A stretch of DNA of 13,985 nucleotides from Spirochaetaceae bacterium (lineage in GTDB: Bacteria > Spirochaetota > Spirochaetia > Treponematales > Rectinemataceae), in assembly GCA_016794765.1 (NCBI GenBank), contig JAEUJG010000485.1, forward strand, positions 1 to 13,985, given 5' to 3'. The translations under genes and the position numbers were made by a program. Shown here one piece after another: positions 1 to 7,014 of the stretch. The stretch's first letter is position 1. Each line of letters opens with the position of its first letter. Below the pieces are notes generated by a model. The model had not been told where the DNA came from and did not search any database. It was given only the letters and a program-made list of their open reading frames with translations.

Positions 1-20
1 GGCCGCGAAGAAATGAAAAG

Positions 21-46
21 GGCGCCCCTCGGGGCGCCTTTTTTTT
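21..46 (+). terminator. Rho-independent terminator, possibly bidirectional
   Basis: A 7-bp GC stem (21-27 with 32-38, tetraloop CTCG) is followed by eight T residues (39-46) on the plus strand, so it mainly ends a plus-strand gene lying left of the window. On the minus strand the stem is followed by a short T tract (complement of 16-20), so it may also end the cyclase transcript whose stop codon lies at 81-83. Confidence 0.85.
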
Positions 47-80
47 CCTGCTCGCGCGGCTCCACCAGGCGCCGGACGGT

Positions 81-2156
81 CTATGCCAGGTCGAGCTTCC
101 GGATGATGCGGAGATAGTGGTGGCTCGCCTCGTCGGAGGGAAGCCGCTCCAGGACCGCCCGGAAACCCTCGGCGGCCACGCGGTGCTCCTGCGTGTAGAA
201 GGCGGAGATCGCCTTCTCGAAGGGCGCGCGGATGCCGTCCTTGGCCTTCCTGAGCTCCTCGGGATCGCCGTCGAAGATCTCGAACACGGAGATGGGCTCG
301 CGCTTCCCCTTGACCGGGATCTTGCCGAGGAAGCGGAGGTGGAAGGCGTTCGGATCCTCGAGGCCGAGGAGGATCTTCTCGCTGACGACGAGGCCGATCG
401 CGTACTCCTTGGCGATGCCCTCGATGCGGCTCGCGAGGTTGACTACGTCGGAGATGACCGTGCCGTCCATCCGCTCGTTCTCGCCGATGGTGCCGAGCAT
501 GAGCCTGCCCGTGTGCACGCCGATGCCGATGGAGATGGCCTCGCGGCCGGCGGCGCGCCGCTCCCCGTTGTAGGAATTGAGGGCGCGGTGCATGTCGATC
601 GCGCAACGCACCGCGTTCTCCGTGGAGGAGGGGAAGAGCGCCATGATGCCGTCGCCCAGGTACTTGTCCACGAAGCCGCCGTGGCTCCTGATGACGGGGC
701 CCATGCGCGCCAGGTATTCGTTGATGAAGTCGAAGGTCTCCTTGGGCGACATCGCCTCGCTGAGGCGCGTGAAGGAGCCGATGTCGGCGAAGAGCACCGT
801 CATGTCCTGCTCGGCGTGGTCGCCGAGCCCGATGTCCTCGAAGCTGGTCTTGCCGAGGCGCGCCAGGAACTCCTCGGGGAGGAAGCGCCGCATCGCCCGG
901 TTCGCGCGCGCGAGCTCCGCGGACAGCGTCTCCGCCGTGGCGAAGGCGCCGGCGAATTTGCGCGTGATGACCAGCGACAGCGAGAACAGGAAGAGGAGGA
1001 GGCCGAAATGGGTGATGAAGAAGCCGCCCTTGATGGTTCCGTTGGCGGCGAGGATGTCGTAGACGACGGCCGCGAAAAAGAGGAGGAAGCCGCCGGTCAG
1101 GATCAGGGAGCCGCGCTCGCGCCTCCTGATGGCGCGGAAGAGGACGACGGAGATGTGGAGTCCGAGCAGCACCGAAAAGACCTGGAAGCCGACCAGTGTG
1201 GCCGAGGCCAGAAGGGGCTTGCCGAAGGCGATCATGCCGCTGTAGACGAGGGGCACGGCCAGGGCGAGGATGAAGGCGACCTTGCCGAAGATCTTGGGGT
1301 AGAGCGTATAGATGAAGGAGGCGGTCAGCATGACGGCGAGGGAGAAGGTCAGGTAGCCGGCCTTGAAGAGCCATTCCCAGGAGAGGGAGGGAAAGATGTC
1401 GACCAGGTAGTACTGGTCGTAGCAGAGGATGCGGAGTCCCAAGACCAGACAGAGGAGGGCGAAGAAGACCGGCGAGCGGTCGCTCGGCCTGAAGGCGAAG
1501 AGGCAAAGGTAGTAGAGCCCCATGACCACCACCGCGCCGACGACGAAGAATTCCGAAACGAGGTCGCGCTCGCGCTTCCGCGCGATGTCGCCGTAGTCGC
1601 CGAGCAGGATGGGCGACTTGTTGCCGCCGTCGCGGTCGGCGTAGTTGGACACGTGGGCGACGAGATCGAGCTCGCCGTCCGCCTGCCTCCCGAGGCGGGC
1701 GAGGGTCGGCTTCCAGGCGGCGGTCTCGGCAGCGGCGGAATCGCCGGGCCGGCCCTGCTCGAACACGAGGACGCCGTCGGCGTAGATCCTGGCGGCCGAG
1801 AGGAAGGAGCCGATGGAGAGCCCCAGGTCCAGGTTCGGATCGATGCCGCGGACGCGGAGGCGATAGCTGCCGTGGCCGAGCGGCTCCACGCCGGGCATCT
1901 GGTAGTCGGCCCATTCCCCCGGCAGGACGCCGTAGATGTCGGGTTCGGCTTCCCGCGCCGGATCCACAAAACGGTTCCAGTAGAAGGCCCATTCGCCTTC
2001 GAGGGAAACGAGACGGCCCGCCGCGAGGCCCGAAAGGTCAAGCTCGCCGCGATGGGCGCGGGCCGCGGCCTCCGGCCGCGTTTCGGCCGCCGCGGTGGAT
2101 CCGAGGGCGAGCGCGAAGAGGAGGGCGGCGAGGCCAAGGATCGTTGGGCGGCGCAT
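81..2156 (-). CDS. Membrane class III adenylate cyclase with 7TMR-DISM-like sensor
   Basis: 691 residues from the ATG at 2156. A signal peptide (about 1-25, ending near STAAAETR) leads into an extracytoplasmic beta-rich domain (about 35-190) like the ligand-binding modules of 7TMR-DISM proteins. About seven hydrophobic helices follow (about 200-400), then a cytoplasmic class III cyclase domain (about 440-640) and a short helical tail. Catalytic residues look complete: metal-binding Asp458 (FADIG) and Asp502 (YLGDG), Lys498 and Thr566 at the adenine-selecting positions, Asn573 and Arg577 for the transition state. This predicts ATP to cAMP conversion controlled by an external ligand; the ligand is unknown. 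A longer form from a TTG at 2192 is possible, but it would place 12 residues before the signal peptide and neither start has a convincing ribosome binding site. The gene stands alone and is divergent from the riboswitch-controlled transporter. Confidence 0.9.
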   Translation of the reverse strand: MRRPTILGLAALLFALALGSTAAAETRPEAAARAHRGELDLSGLAAGRLVSLEGEWAFYWNRFVDPAREAEPDIYGVLPGEWADYQMPGVEPLGHGSYRLRVRGIDPNLDLGLSIGSFLSAARIYADGVLVFEQGRPGDSAAAETAAWKPTLARLGRQADGELDLVAHVSNYADRDGGNKSPILLGDYGDIARKRERDLVSEFFVVGAVVVMGLYYLCLFAFRPSDRSPVFFALLCLVLGLRILCYDQYYLVDIFPSLSWEWLFKAGYLTFSLAVMLTASFIYTLYPKIFGKVAFILALAVPLVYSGMIAFGKPLLASATLVGFQVFSVLLGLHISVVLFRAIRRRERGSLILTGGFLLFFAAVVYDILAANGTIKGGFFITHFGLLLFLFSLSLVITRKFAGAFATAETLSAELARANRAMRRFLPEEFLARLGKTSFEDIGLGDHAEQDMTVLFADIGSFTRLSEAMSPKETFDFINEYLARMGPVIRSHGGFVDKYLGDGIMALFPSSTENAVRCAIDMHRALNSYNGERRAAGREAISIGIGVHTGRLMLGTIGENERMDGTVISDVVNLASRIEGIAKEYAIGLVVSEKILLGLEDPNAFHLRFLGKIPVKGKREPISVFEIFDGDPEELRKAKDGIRAPFEKAISAFYTQEHRVAAEGFRAVLERLPSDEASHHYLRIIRKLDLA

Positions 2157-2230
2157 GACAGCCAAGGTACCATGCCTTGCCCGGGGGGACAAGCGCGATT
2201 TGCCCGGCGAGGCTGTCGTGAAACACGCAC

Positions 2231-2259
2231 TTGACGCCGAGGCTCGGCTGGGATAGATT
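2231..2259 (+). promoter_or_regulatory. Sigma-70 promoter of the riboswitch-transporter unit
   Basis: TTGACG (2231-2236), a 17-base spacer and TAGATT (2254-2259) form a good -35/-10 pair. The expected start near 2264-2267 coincides with the first bases of the riboswitch P1 helix, which supports both calls. Confidence 0.7.
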
Positions 2260-2263
2260 GCAG

Positions 2264-2365
2264 GCGGTGAAGGGGGAGTAGTTGTACCTCGGAATCAACA
2301 GCCGGCCGTCCTTGTGGCGTCCTGGTTCCGCGGCCTCATTCCGTGAGGAAACAAGACCTTTCGCA
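2264..2365 (+). promoter_or_regulatory. yybP-ykoY-type manganese riboswitch aptamer
   Basis: The leader shows the two conserved ends of the yybP-ykoY class: GGGGAGTAG at 2273-2281 and GTGAGGAAACAAGACC at 2343-2358, the latter close to the GAGGCAAGACC of E. coli alx. A P1 helix can form between 2264-2273 (GCG, a 2-base bulge, GAAGG) and 2357-2364 (CCTTTCGC). An inner helix pairs 2290-2295 (CGGAAT) with 2338-2343 (ATTCCG) and extends as CCT with AGG. The 3' P1 strand is also the 5' arm of the terminator at 2353-2408, so the two folds exclude each other. In known members Mn2+ binding stabilises P1 and turns expression on. The extra AA before CAAGACC is a deviation from the form I know. The assignment rests on recalled consensus and not on a covariance search. 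Confidence 0.83.
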
Positions 2366-2408
2366 TGAGCTCGAGGCATCGAGCGCTTGCGAAAGGTCTT
2401 TTTCTTTT
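2353..2408 (+). terminator. Riboswitch expression-platform terminator
   Basis: A perfect 13-bp stem (2353-2365 with 2388-2400) is topped by a 6-bp stem (2369-2374 with 2379-2384) and followed by TTTTTCTTTTAA. It lies between the promoter and the ribosome binding site of the same gene, so it acts as a conditional terminator and not as the end of an upstream gene. Its 5' arm contains the bases needed for riboswitch P1. Confidence 0.9.
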
Positions 2409-2435
2409 AAATCGCACCTTAAGGAGCCACAGAGC

Positions 2436-3707
2436 ATGAAGTTCGCCGTTCTCGCAATCGCCCTCGTCATGTACGGACTCGTCATCGCCTTTTCCGACAA
2501 GAAGGCCTGGTTCACCCTAGGCGCGGCAGCCATCGTCATCGCCCTCGGCGTCGTCTCTCCCGCCAAGGCCGCCTTCGAGCTCGTCAACTGGAACGTGCTC
2601 CTCATCTACATCGGCAGCCTGATCATCGCGGACCTCTTCATCTATTCGAGGGTACCCGCCCACATCGCCGACCGCATCGTCGACTCGTCCCCGACCTTGG
2701 GCCTCGGCATCGTGTTCATCCTGATCATGACGGGCATCATTTCCGCCTTCGTGGAGAACGTCGCCACGGTCCTCGTCATGGCCCCGATCGCGATCGCCCT
2801 CTCCAAGAAAGTCGGCATGAAGCCCACCGTCTTCATGATCGGCCTGGCCGTGATGGCCAACCTGCAGGGCACCGCGACCCTCGTCGGCGATCCTCCCTCG
2901 ATGATCTTCGCGAGTTTCGCCAATTACTCCTTCAACGACTTCTTCGTCCACCAGGGCAAGCTTTCCATCTTCTTCGCCGTCCAGGCCGGCGCGATCGCCG
3001 GCGCGATCTACTTCTACTTCTACTTCAGGAAGTACGGCAAGACGAACGTCCAGCTCGCCGTGGAGAAGGTCGTCTCCTACCTGCCTTCCGCCCTCCTCAT
3101 CGCCCTCATCCTCGGCCTCGCGGCGATCTCCTTCTTCTTCGAGGGCCTCGCCCTCTCCGGCCTCTGGTGCATGATCCTCGCCGTCGTAGGCCTCTTCTGG
3201 TACGTCTTTGTCCGGAAGGAGCCCGTCAAGGAAGCCGTCCGCCTCGTGAAGGGCCTCGACTGGGAGACCATATTCTTCCTCATCGGCATCTTCGTCGTCA
3301 TCGGCGCGATCTCGGAGGTCGGCCTCCTCGATGATCTCGCGATCTTCCTCCAGGGCGTCATCGGCGGCAACATGCTCCTCGGGTTCGTCATCATCGTGGC
3401 GATTTCCGTCCTCCTCTCCGGCTTCATCGACAACGTGCCCTACATCATCGTCATGCTGCCCGTCGCCGCGAGCCTCGCCTCCAGCCTGAACCTTCCGAAG
3501 GAACTCTATATGTTCGGCCTTCTCATCGGCTCCTGCCTCGGCGGCAACCTGACGCCCTTCGGCGCCTCCGCCAACGTCGTCGCCGTCGGCATCTGCAAGA
3601 AGGAAGGCGCGAACGTCAGCTTCGGGGAGTGGGTCAAGATCGCCGGACCCTTCACGCTGATCACGACCGTAGCCTCGGCTCTTTTCGTCTGGTTCGGGTG
3701 GCGCTAG
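2436..3707 (+). CDS. SLC13/ArsB (ion transporter superfamily) permease
   Basis: 423 residues with about ten or more hydrophobic helices. Two inverted halves carry the family's re-entrant hairpin motifs: AFVENVATVLVMAP (104-117) with GTATLVGDPPS (145-155), and GFIDNVPYIIVMLPV (329-343) with GGNLTPFGASAN (369-380). These are typical of the citrate transporter/ArsB/OCA2-type branch of the ion transporter superfamily in the inner membrane. The start is the ATG at 2436, preceded by AAGGAG (2421-2426); an upstream in-frame GTG at 2343 lies inside the riboswitch and is rejected. The gene is single, with its own promoter, a manganese-type riboswitch and a downstream terminator. The substrate cannot be read from sequence: family members move dicarboxylates, arsenite or Na+/H+. 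The riboswitch suggests a link to Mn2+ homeostasis or export, which is inference. Confidence 0.88.
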   Translation: MKFAVLAIALVMYGLVIAFSDKKAWFTLGAAAIVIALGVVSPAKAAFELVNWNVLLIYIGSLIIADLFIYSRVPAHIADRIVDSSPTLGLGIVFILIMTGIISAFVENVATVLVMAPIAIALSKKVGMKPTVFMIGLAVMANLQGTATLVGDPPSMIFASFANYSFNDFFVHQGKLSIFFAVQAGAIAGAIYFYFYFRKYGKTNVQLAVEKVVSYLPSALLIALILGLAAISFFFEGLALSGLWCMILAVVGLFWYVFVRKEPVKEAVRLVKGLDWETIFFLIGIFVVIGAISEVGLLDDLAIFLQGVIGGNMLLGFVIIVAISVLLSGFIDNVPYIIVMLPVAASLASSLNLPKELYMFGLLIGSCLGGNLTPFGASANVVAVGICKKEGANVSFGEWVKIAGPFTLITTVASALFVWFGWR

Positions 3708-3763
3708 GACTTCCGTTTCGGTCTCCCTCCTGTGGCGGGGGACCAAGGAGCCCATCGGGCGAA

Positions 3764-3794
3764 AGCCGGCGGATCATCCGCCGGCTTTTTGTTT
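3764..3794 (+). terminator. Rho-independent terminator of the transporter gene
   Basis: A perfect 10-bp stem (3764-3773 with 3777-3786, loop TCA) is followed by TTTTTGTTTT. On the minus strand the stem is followed only by CTTTC, so it is a weaker stop for rluA arriving from the right. A second hairpin without a T tract (3845-3851 with 3856-3862) lies between it and rluA. Confidence 0.92.
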
Positions 3795-3917
3795 TATAAG
3801 GGGAGTGAGGCGGCTCTTGGCGGCGCCAAAGCAAGGATGATCCAGTTTCGCATGGGCGAAACCGGCTGGCACACGAGGAATCATCGGGCTTGTCGGCCGA
3901 AGAGCCCGGCCTGGATG

Positions 3918-5003
3918 CTACTCCCGGGTCGGTTTTCCCGAATCGCGCTTGTCCCGCCGCGGCGCGGGTTTGGCAGTCCCGCGCGGCGGGGCGGGGTTTT
4001 TCGCCCGCGGTGCGGCGGCCGCCTCGGCGCGTGGCGCTCCCGGCTTCCTTCCGCTTGGCGAGCCTTCCTTCGCTCCGCGCGGCGCGGGACCTTCGTCTCG
4101 CCGCGGACCGGGACGGCCGGGGCTCCGTGCCTCGCGGAGCGCCTCGGCGAACTCAGGCGGCGCGGCGCTATCGAGCTCGAGGCGCTTTTTCGTGAAGGGA
4201 TGGGTGAGGACGAGGCCGACGGCGTGAAGGCCGAGCCGGCCGATGAGGTCGCGGGCCCGGCCATAGCGCTCGTCGCCGCAGATGGGATGACCCGCGCCGG
4301 CGAGCTGGACACGGATCTGGTGCTTGCGCCCCGTCTCGAGGTCGAGTTCCACGAGGCTCGCGCCGTTGCCGCTCGCGAGGAGCTTCCAGCGCGTGACGGC
4401 CCGCTTGGCGCCGGGGGCGCGCGGTTCGGTCTCGTACACCTCGCCGCCGCGGTTCTCGGCGAGCCAGCTGTCGAAGACGCCCGCCTCCCCGGAAAAGAGT
4501 CCTTCGACGAGGGCGACATAGCGGCGTTCGAGCACGAGATCGTCCCAGGACGCCATGAGGGCCTGCTTGGCCCGGGCGTTTTTCGCGAAGACGAGGATGC
4601 CCGAGGTGTCGCGGTCGATGCGGTGCACGACGGCGGCGCGCCCCTTTGGATTCCGCGCCTGTATGTGTTCCGTGACGATGTCGTAGAGGGCGCGGGCGCG
4701 GCTGCCCTCCGGAGAGATCACGGCCAGGCCCGAGGGCTTGTCGACCGCGACGAGGTCCTCGTCCTCGTAGACGAAGGCGACGCGGGAGCCGAGGGTCGCC
4801 GCGCCACGTGGGGCTCGGGGCTTGGGCTCGTCGTACCTGTCCGCCCGGCGCTCTTCCCCGCGGCCGGCCTGCCGGCCTTCGCCGCGCGGTTCGCGGTCGG
4901 GGCCCTTTCGCGGAGGCGCCGCGCGTCGATTCTCGGCGCCGGTGCGGGGGTGACCGGGGGCGCCGGCGGGAATCCTCGAGGAGGGGGAACCAGACTTCTT
5001 CAT
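3918..5003 (-). CDS. RluA-family 23S rRNA/tRNA pseudouridine synthase
   Basis: 361 residues from the ATG at 5003. The catalytic core runs from about 73 to 290. It holds VHRIDRDTSG (126-135) with catalytic Asp130 and the downstream family motif ETGRKHQIRVQLA (223-235), plus a YEDEDLVAVDKPSG strand (79-92) at its start. It converts uridine to pseudouridine in structured RNA; the target (RluA, RluC, RluD or a tRNA site) cannot be told from this sequence. There is no S4 domain. Unusual tails rich in Arg, Ala, Pro, Gly and Lys cover about 1-70 and 293-361; they are probably disordered and RNA-binding. The N-terminal extension makes the start uncertain, and a start nearer residue 73 is possible. 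No Shine-Dalgarno sequence precedes the ATG, but a -10-like TATACT lies six bases upstream. Confidence 0.85.
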   Translation of the reverse strand: MKKSGSPSSRIPAGAPGHPRTGAENRRAAPPRKGPDREPRGEGRQAGRGEERRADRYDEPKPRAPRGAATLGSRVAFVYEDEDLVAVDKPSGLAVISPEGSRARALYDIVTEHIQARNPKGRAAVVHRIDRDTSGILVFAKNARAKQALMASWDDLVLERRYVALVEGLFSGEAGVFDSWLAENRGGEVYETEPRAPGAKRAVTRWKLLASGNGASLVELDLETGRKHQIRVQLAGAGHPICGDERYGRARDLIGRLGLHAVGLVLTHPFTKKRLELDSAAPPEFAEALREARSPGRPGPRRDEGPAPRGAKEGSPSGRKPGAPRAEAAAAPRAKNPAPPRGTAKPAPRRDKRDSGKPTRE

Positions 5004-5342
5004 GCCGTCAGTATAGGCCGCGGGGCCGGGCAGGGTCGAGTGGCGGCGCCCTACCGATTCCTTGTGATGGTCAATCTCCTTTTAGGGGCTCCCGGACAGG
5101 GATGGCAACATGGCGCGGCCCTGTGGGATGGCGCCGTCGTTTCGCGGGATGTCGATTCGAAAGCGCGTTCGCGGCTTTATCGCCGAGCTGAGAACCGCCG
5201 AATCCTCGCCGAGAGATCGATCCGCCCGATCCGCGGTATTTTGACGGCGGCATCCATGTCGGAGACGATGCTGAGCTCTATGCCAGCGGCTCTCGGCGCA
5301 TCCCTGCGCCTCGCCCTCGCTCCGCGCTCGGGACGCCGCTCC
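5004..5342. other. Intergenic stretch without a recognised gene
   Basis: Apart from the candidate rluA promoter, I see no recognisable gene in these 339 bases. Open frames on both strands are short and encode Arg/Ser/Pro-rich products without recognisable motifs or ribosome binding sites. The right end (about 5320-5342) keeps a partial resemblance to the tmRNA sequence before the T arm (GGGACG) and leads into the inverted tmRNA-like copy. The stretch could be a decayed remnant of something once inserted next to ssrA. Confidence 0.5.
5010..5039 (-). promoter_or_regulatory. Candidate rluA promoter giving a leaderless mRNA
   Basis: Read on the minus strand, TCGACC (5039-5034), an 18-base spacer and TATACT (5015-5010) precede the rluA ATG by six bases. 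This places the predicted transcription start at the ATG itself. The -35 match is only partial. Confidence 0.4.
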
Positions 5343-5361
5343 GGGTTCAACTCCCGCCACC
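5343..5361 (+). repeat. Inverted copy of the tmRNA 3' end
   Basis: The 19 bases GGGTTCAACTCCCGCCACC are identical to the T arm and acceptor strand of the tmRNA, which lies on the opposite strand at 5416-5434. The two copies sit symmetrically around the terminator hairpin. Upstream, GGGACG occurs in both copies but is separated by a few extra bases here. There is no matching 5' acceptor strand nearby, so this is not a complete tRNA or tmRNA gene. Confidence 0.85.
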
Positions 5362-5374
5362 GGATTTAGGGTAG

Positions 5375-5403
5375 AAAAAAACCAGCCTTGCGGCTGGTTT
5401 TTT
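5375..5403 (-). terminator. ssrA terminator, symmetric
   Basis: A CCAGCC/GGCTGG stem (5382-5387 with 5392-5397) closes a tetraloop that reads GCAA on the minus strand. It is flanked by A7 (5375-5381) and T6 (5398-5403), so it has a T tract in both directions. On the minus strand it follows the tmRNA 3' end by about ten bases. Confidence 0.9.
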
Positions 5404-5411
5404 CCTTTTGT

Positions 5412-5765
5412 TGGAGGTGGCGGGAGTTGAACCCGCGTCCCCGAACGCGAAAGGCGAACGTCTACAGGTTTAGCCGGTCATTCAAGTTGTCGAGGAGGGG
5501 GTGGCGGAGCGGCACGCTTTCCCTCCCGTATTCCGGAGTTAGTCCCCAAACCGGTCCGGACCCCGGTCTGGGCAAGCCTCGGTTGGTGTCGGACGCTACG
5601 GCCGCTCAAGGCGGCGCGACCGCGAGTCCGTCGCTAACGGCGCTTACGCGGCGAGAGCGAGGGTGCCGTTGTTGTTGGCACGTAAAAGGTTGCCGAATCA
5701 GGAGGTCGGCGTCTCCACCTGCTGCCCGCAATCCGGACCGTACGGGTCGAATCCGGTACACCCCC
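5412..5765 (-). ncRNA. ssrA: tmRNA (transfer-messenger RNA)
   Basis: One-piece tmRNA of 354 bases before CCA addition. The 5' end GGGGGTG (5765-5759) pairs as a seven-base acceptor stem with CACCTCC (5419-5413), with A at 5412 as discriminator. The genome reads ACA next, so CCA must be added. The T arm GCGGGTTCAACTCCCGC is intact. The message part starts at GCC (5679) and reads ANNNGTLALAA before TAA (5646-5644), a typical degradation tag ending in LAA. The stretch before it (GGTGGAGA...ACCTCCTGATTCGGC) resembles pseudoknot 1 of Treponema tmRNA. It rescues stalled ribosomes with SmpB, which is not in this window. It has its own promoter and terminator. Confidence 0.97.
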
Positions 5766-5828
5766 TTCGGGGTGACCCGGAGACGAGGCCTCCGTCGCCG
5801 GAGACTCGCCTTAGGATCGCTTAACGCA

Positions 5829-5857
5829 AATATAGCACCGGGGGGCGAGGGGGTCAA
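5829..5857 (-). promoter_or_regulatory. ssrA promoter
   Basis: Read on the minus strand, TTGACC (5857-5852), a 17-base spacer and TATATT (5834-5829) form a near-consensus sigma-70 promoter between mnmA and ssrA. The expected start near 5822 gives a 5' leader of about 57 bases, with a GNRA-capped hairpin (CTCCG-GCGA-CGGAG), to be removed by RNase P. Confidence 0.8.
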
Positions 5858-5904
5858 TGGCCGGGAGTAAGGGAGCCTTAGGCGCTTCCGCTTCGGGCCT
5901 TGTG

Positions 5905-7008
5905 TCAGTCGAGCCGCTCGATGGCCCGTTCGATGACGCCTCCGCCGAGGACGAGGCCTTCTTCGTCATAGAGGACGGCGGATTGGCCGGGGGCGACGGC
6001 CCGCTGGGCCACGTCGAACTCGAGGCGGCAAGCGCCGTCGGCGGCGGGCTTCACGAGGCAGGGTGCGGGCCTGTGGTTCTGCCTGAGTTTCGCGGCGGCG
6101 CGGAAGGGCGCGGCGGCCCGACGCGGATCCTGAAGGCGGAAGTCGGCGGCTTCGAGGCCCTCGGCGAAGAGTCCGGCGTTGGGGCCGAGGACGATGCGGT
6201 TCGCCTCGGGCTCGAGCTTCAACACATAGAGGGGCTCGGGACCGGTGGAGACGCCGAGTCCGCGGCGCTGGCCGACGGTGTAGTAGGGGAGGCCTCGGTG
6301 GCGCCCGATCGTCCTGCCGCTTCCGTCCACGAAGTCGCCGGGTTCGGGCGGGCGGTCGGCGAAGAGGGGCGCATAGTCCCCGCCGGCGATGAAGTCCTGG
6401 CTTTCCGGCTTGTCGGCGGTCTCGAGTCCGAGCTTGCGGGCCTTGGCCCGTACCTCCTCCTTGGAGAGCGCGCCGAGGGGAAAGCGTATGCCGGCCAGAC
6501 GCTCCGAATCGAGTCCGTAGATGAAGTAGCTCTGGTCCTTCGCCTCGAAGGCGGCGCGCTTGACGTAGCGCACGCCCTCCCTTTCCTCGATGCGGGCGTA
6601 ATGGCCCGTCGCGAAGAAATCGAAGTCCAGGCCGGATTCGCGGGCGCGGTCGACGAGGAAGCCGAACTTGAGCTCGCGGTTGCAGACGACGCAGGGATTC
6701 GGGGTCCTGCCGCGGAGGTACTCGCGGCGGAAGTATTCGAGGACCCGCTCCTCGTATTCGTCCGCCAGGTCGAGGACGCGGTATTCTATGCCGAGGCCCG
6801 CGGCGAGCCGGGTGCAGGCGGCGATATCCTCTTCCTCGCCGGGGCCGAAGCAGGCGTGCTTGGCGCCCTCGGCGACGGCGATGTTGCCTTTCCAGATCTT
6901 CATCGTCAGGCCCAAGACCTCGTAGCCCTCCTCGAGGAGGATGGCGGCGGCGACGGCGGAATCGACGCCGCCCGAGAGTCCGACGGCCGCGCGGCGTGGC
7001 GTGTTCAT
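5905..7008 (-). CDS. mnmA: tRNA-specific 2-thiouridylase MnmA
   Basis: 367 residues, normal for the family. It activates U34 of tRNA-Lys, -Glu and -Gln with ATP and thiolates C2. The N-terminal PP-loop is LSGGVDSAVAA (11-21). Cys106 and Cys109 lie in TPNPCVVCNRELKFG (102-116), where Cys109 aligns with catalytic Cys102 of E. coli. GHYARI (135-140), KDQSYFIYGL (157-166) and YTVGQRRGLG (243-252) are also family signatures. The second catalytic cysteine (Cys199 of E. coli, usually in a SQ/TG-x-I-C-F motif) is missing: the segment reads KPESQDFIAGGDY (200-212). Extra cysteines occur at 53 and 65. The gene lies just upstream of ssrA on the same strand. A -10-like TATATT six bases before the ATG and the lack of a Shine-Dalgarno sequence suggest leaderless translation. 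Confidence 0.93.
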   Translation of the reverse strand: MNTPRRAAVGLSGGVDSAVAAAILLEEGYEVLGLTMKIWKGNIAVAEGAKHACFGPGEEEDIAACTRLAAGLGIEYRVLDLADEYEERVLEYFRREYLRGRTPNPCVVCNRELKFGFLVDRARESGLDFDFFATGHYARIEEREGVRYVKRAAFEAKDQSYFIYGLDSERLAGIRFPLGALSKEEVRAKARKLGLETADKPESQDFIAGGDYAPLFADRPPEPGDFVDGSGRTIGRHRGLPYYTVGQRRGLGVSTGPEPLYVLKLEPEANRIVLGPNAGLFAEGLEAADFRLQDPRRAAAPFRAAAKLRQNHRPAPCLVKPAADGACRLEFDVAQRAVAPGQSAVLYDEEGLVLGGGVIERAIERLD

Positions 7009-7014
7009 GGGGAA

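Noticed and set aside
117..2234. A 705-codon plus-strand frame opposite the cyclase gene
   Set aside because: Its product is an Asp/Glu/Gly/Arg-rich low-complexity sequence without motifs. It is the antisense shadow of a gene with clear family domains in GC-rich DNA.
3721..3745. Hairpin GGTCTCCC with GGGGGACC just after the transporter stop
   Set aside because: It can pair, but it has no T tract, and the strong terminator 20 bases later explains transcript ending.
5149..5244. A 31-codon plus-strand frame in the rluA-ssrA gap
   Set aside because: No convincing ribosome binding site or promoter and no recognisable motif; a frame of this length is expected by chance.
5270..5367. Possible plus-strand tRNA gene ending in the T-arm-like copy
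   Set aside because: No 5' acceptor strand, D arm or anticodon arm could be matched, and the T stem keeps only four pairs.
5388..5870. A 160-codon plus-strand frame and an 83-codon minus-strand frame across the tmRNA
   Set aside because: Both fall in the ssrA gene, which has a full acceptor stem, tag frame, promoter and terminator.
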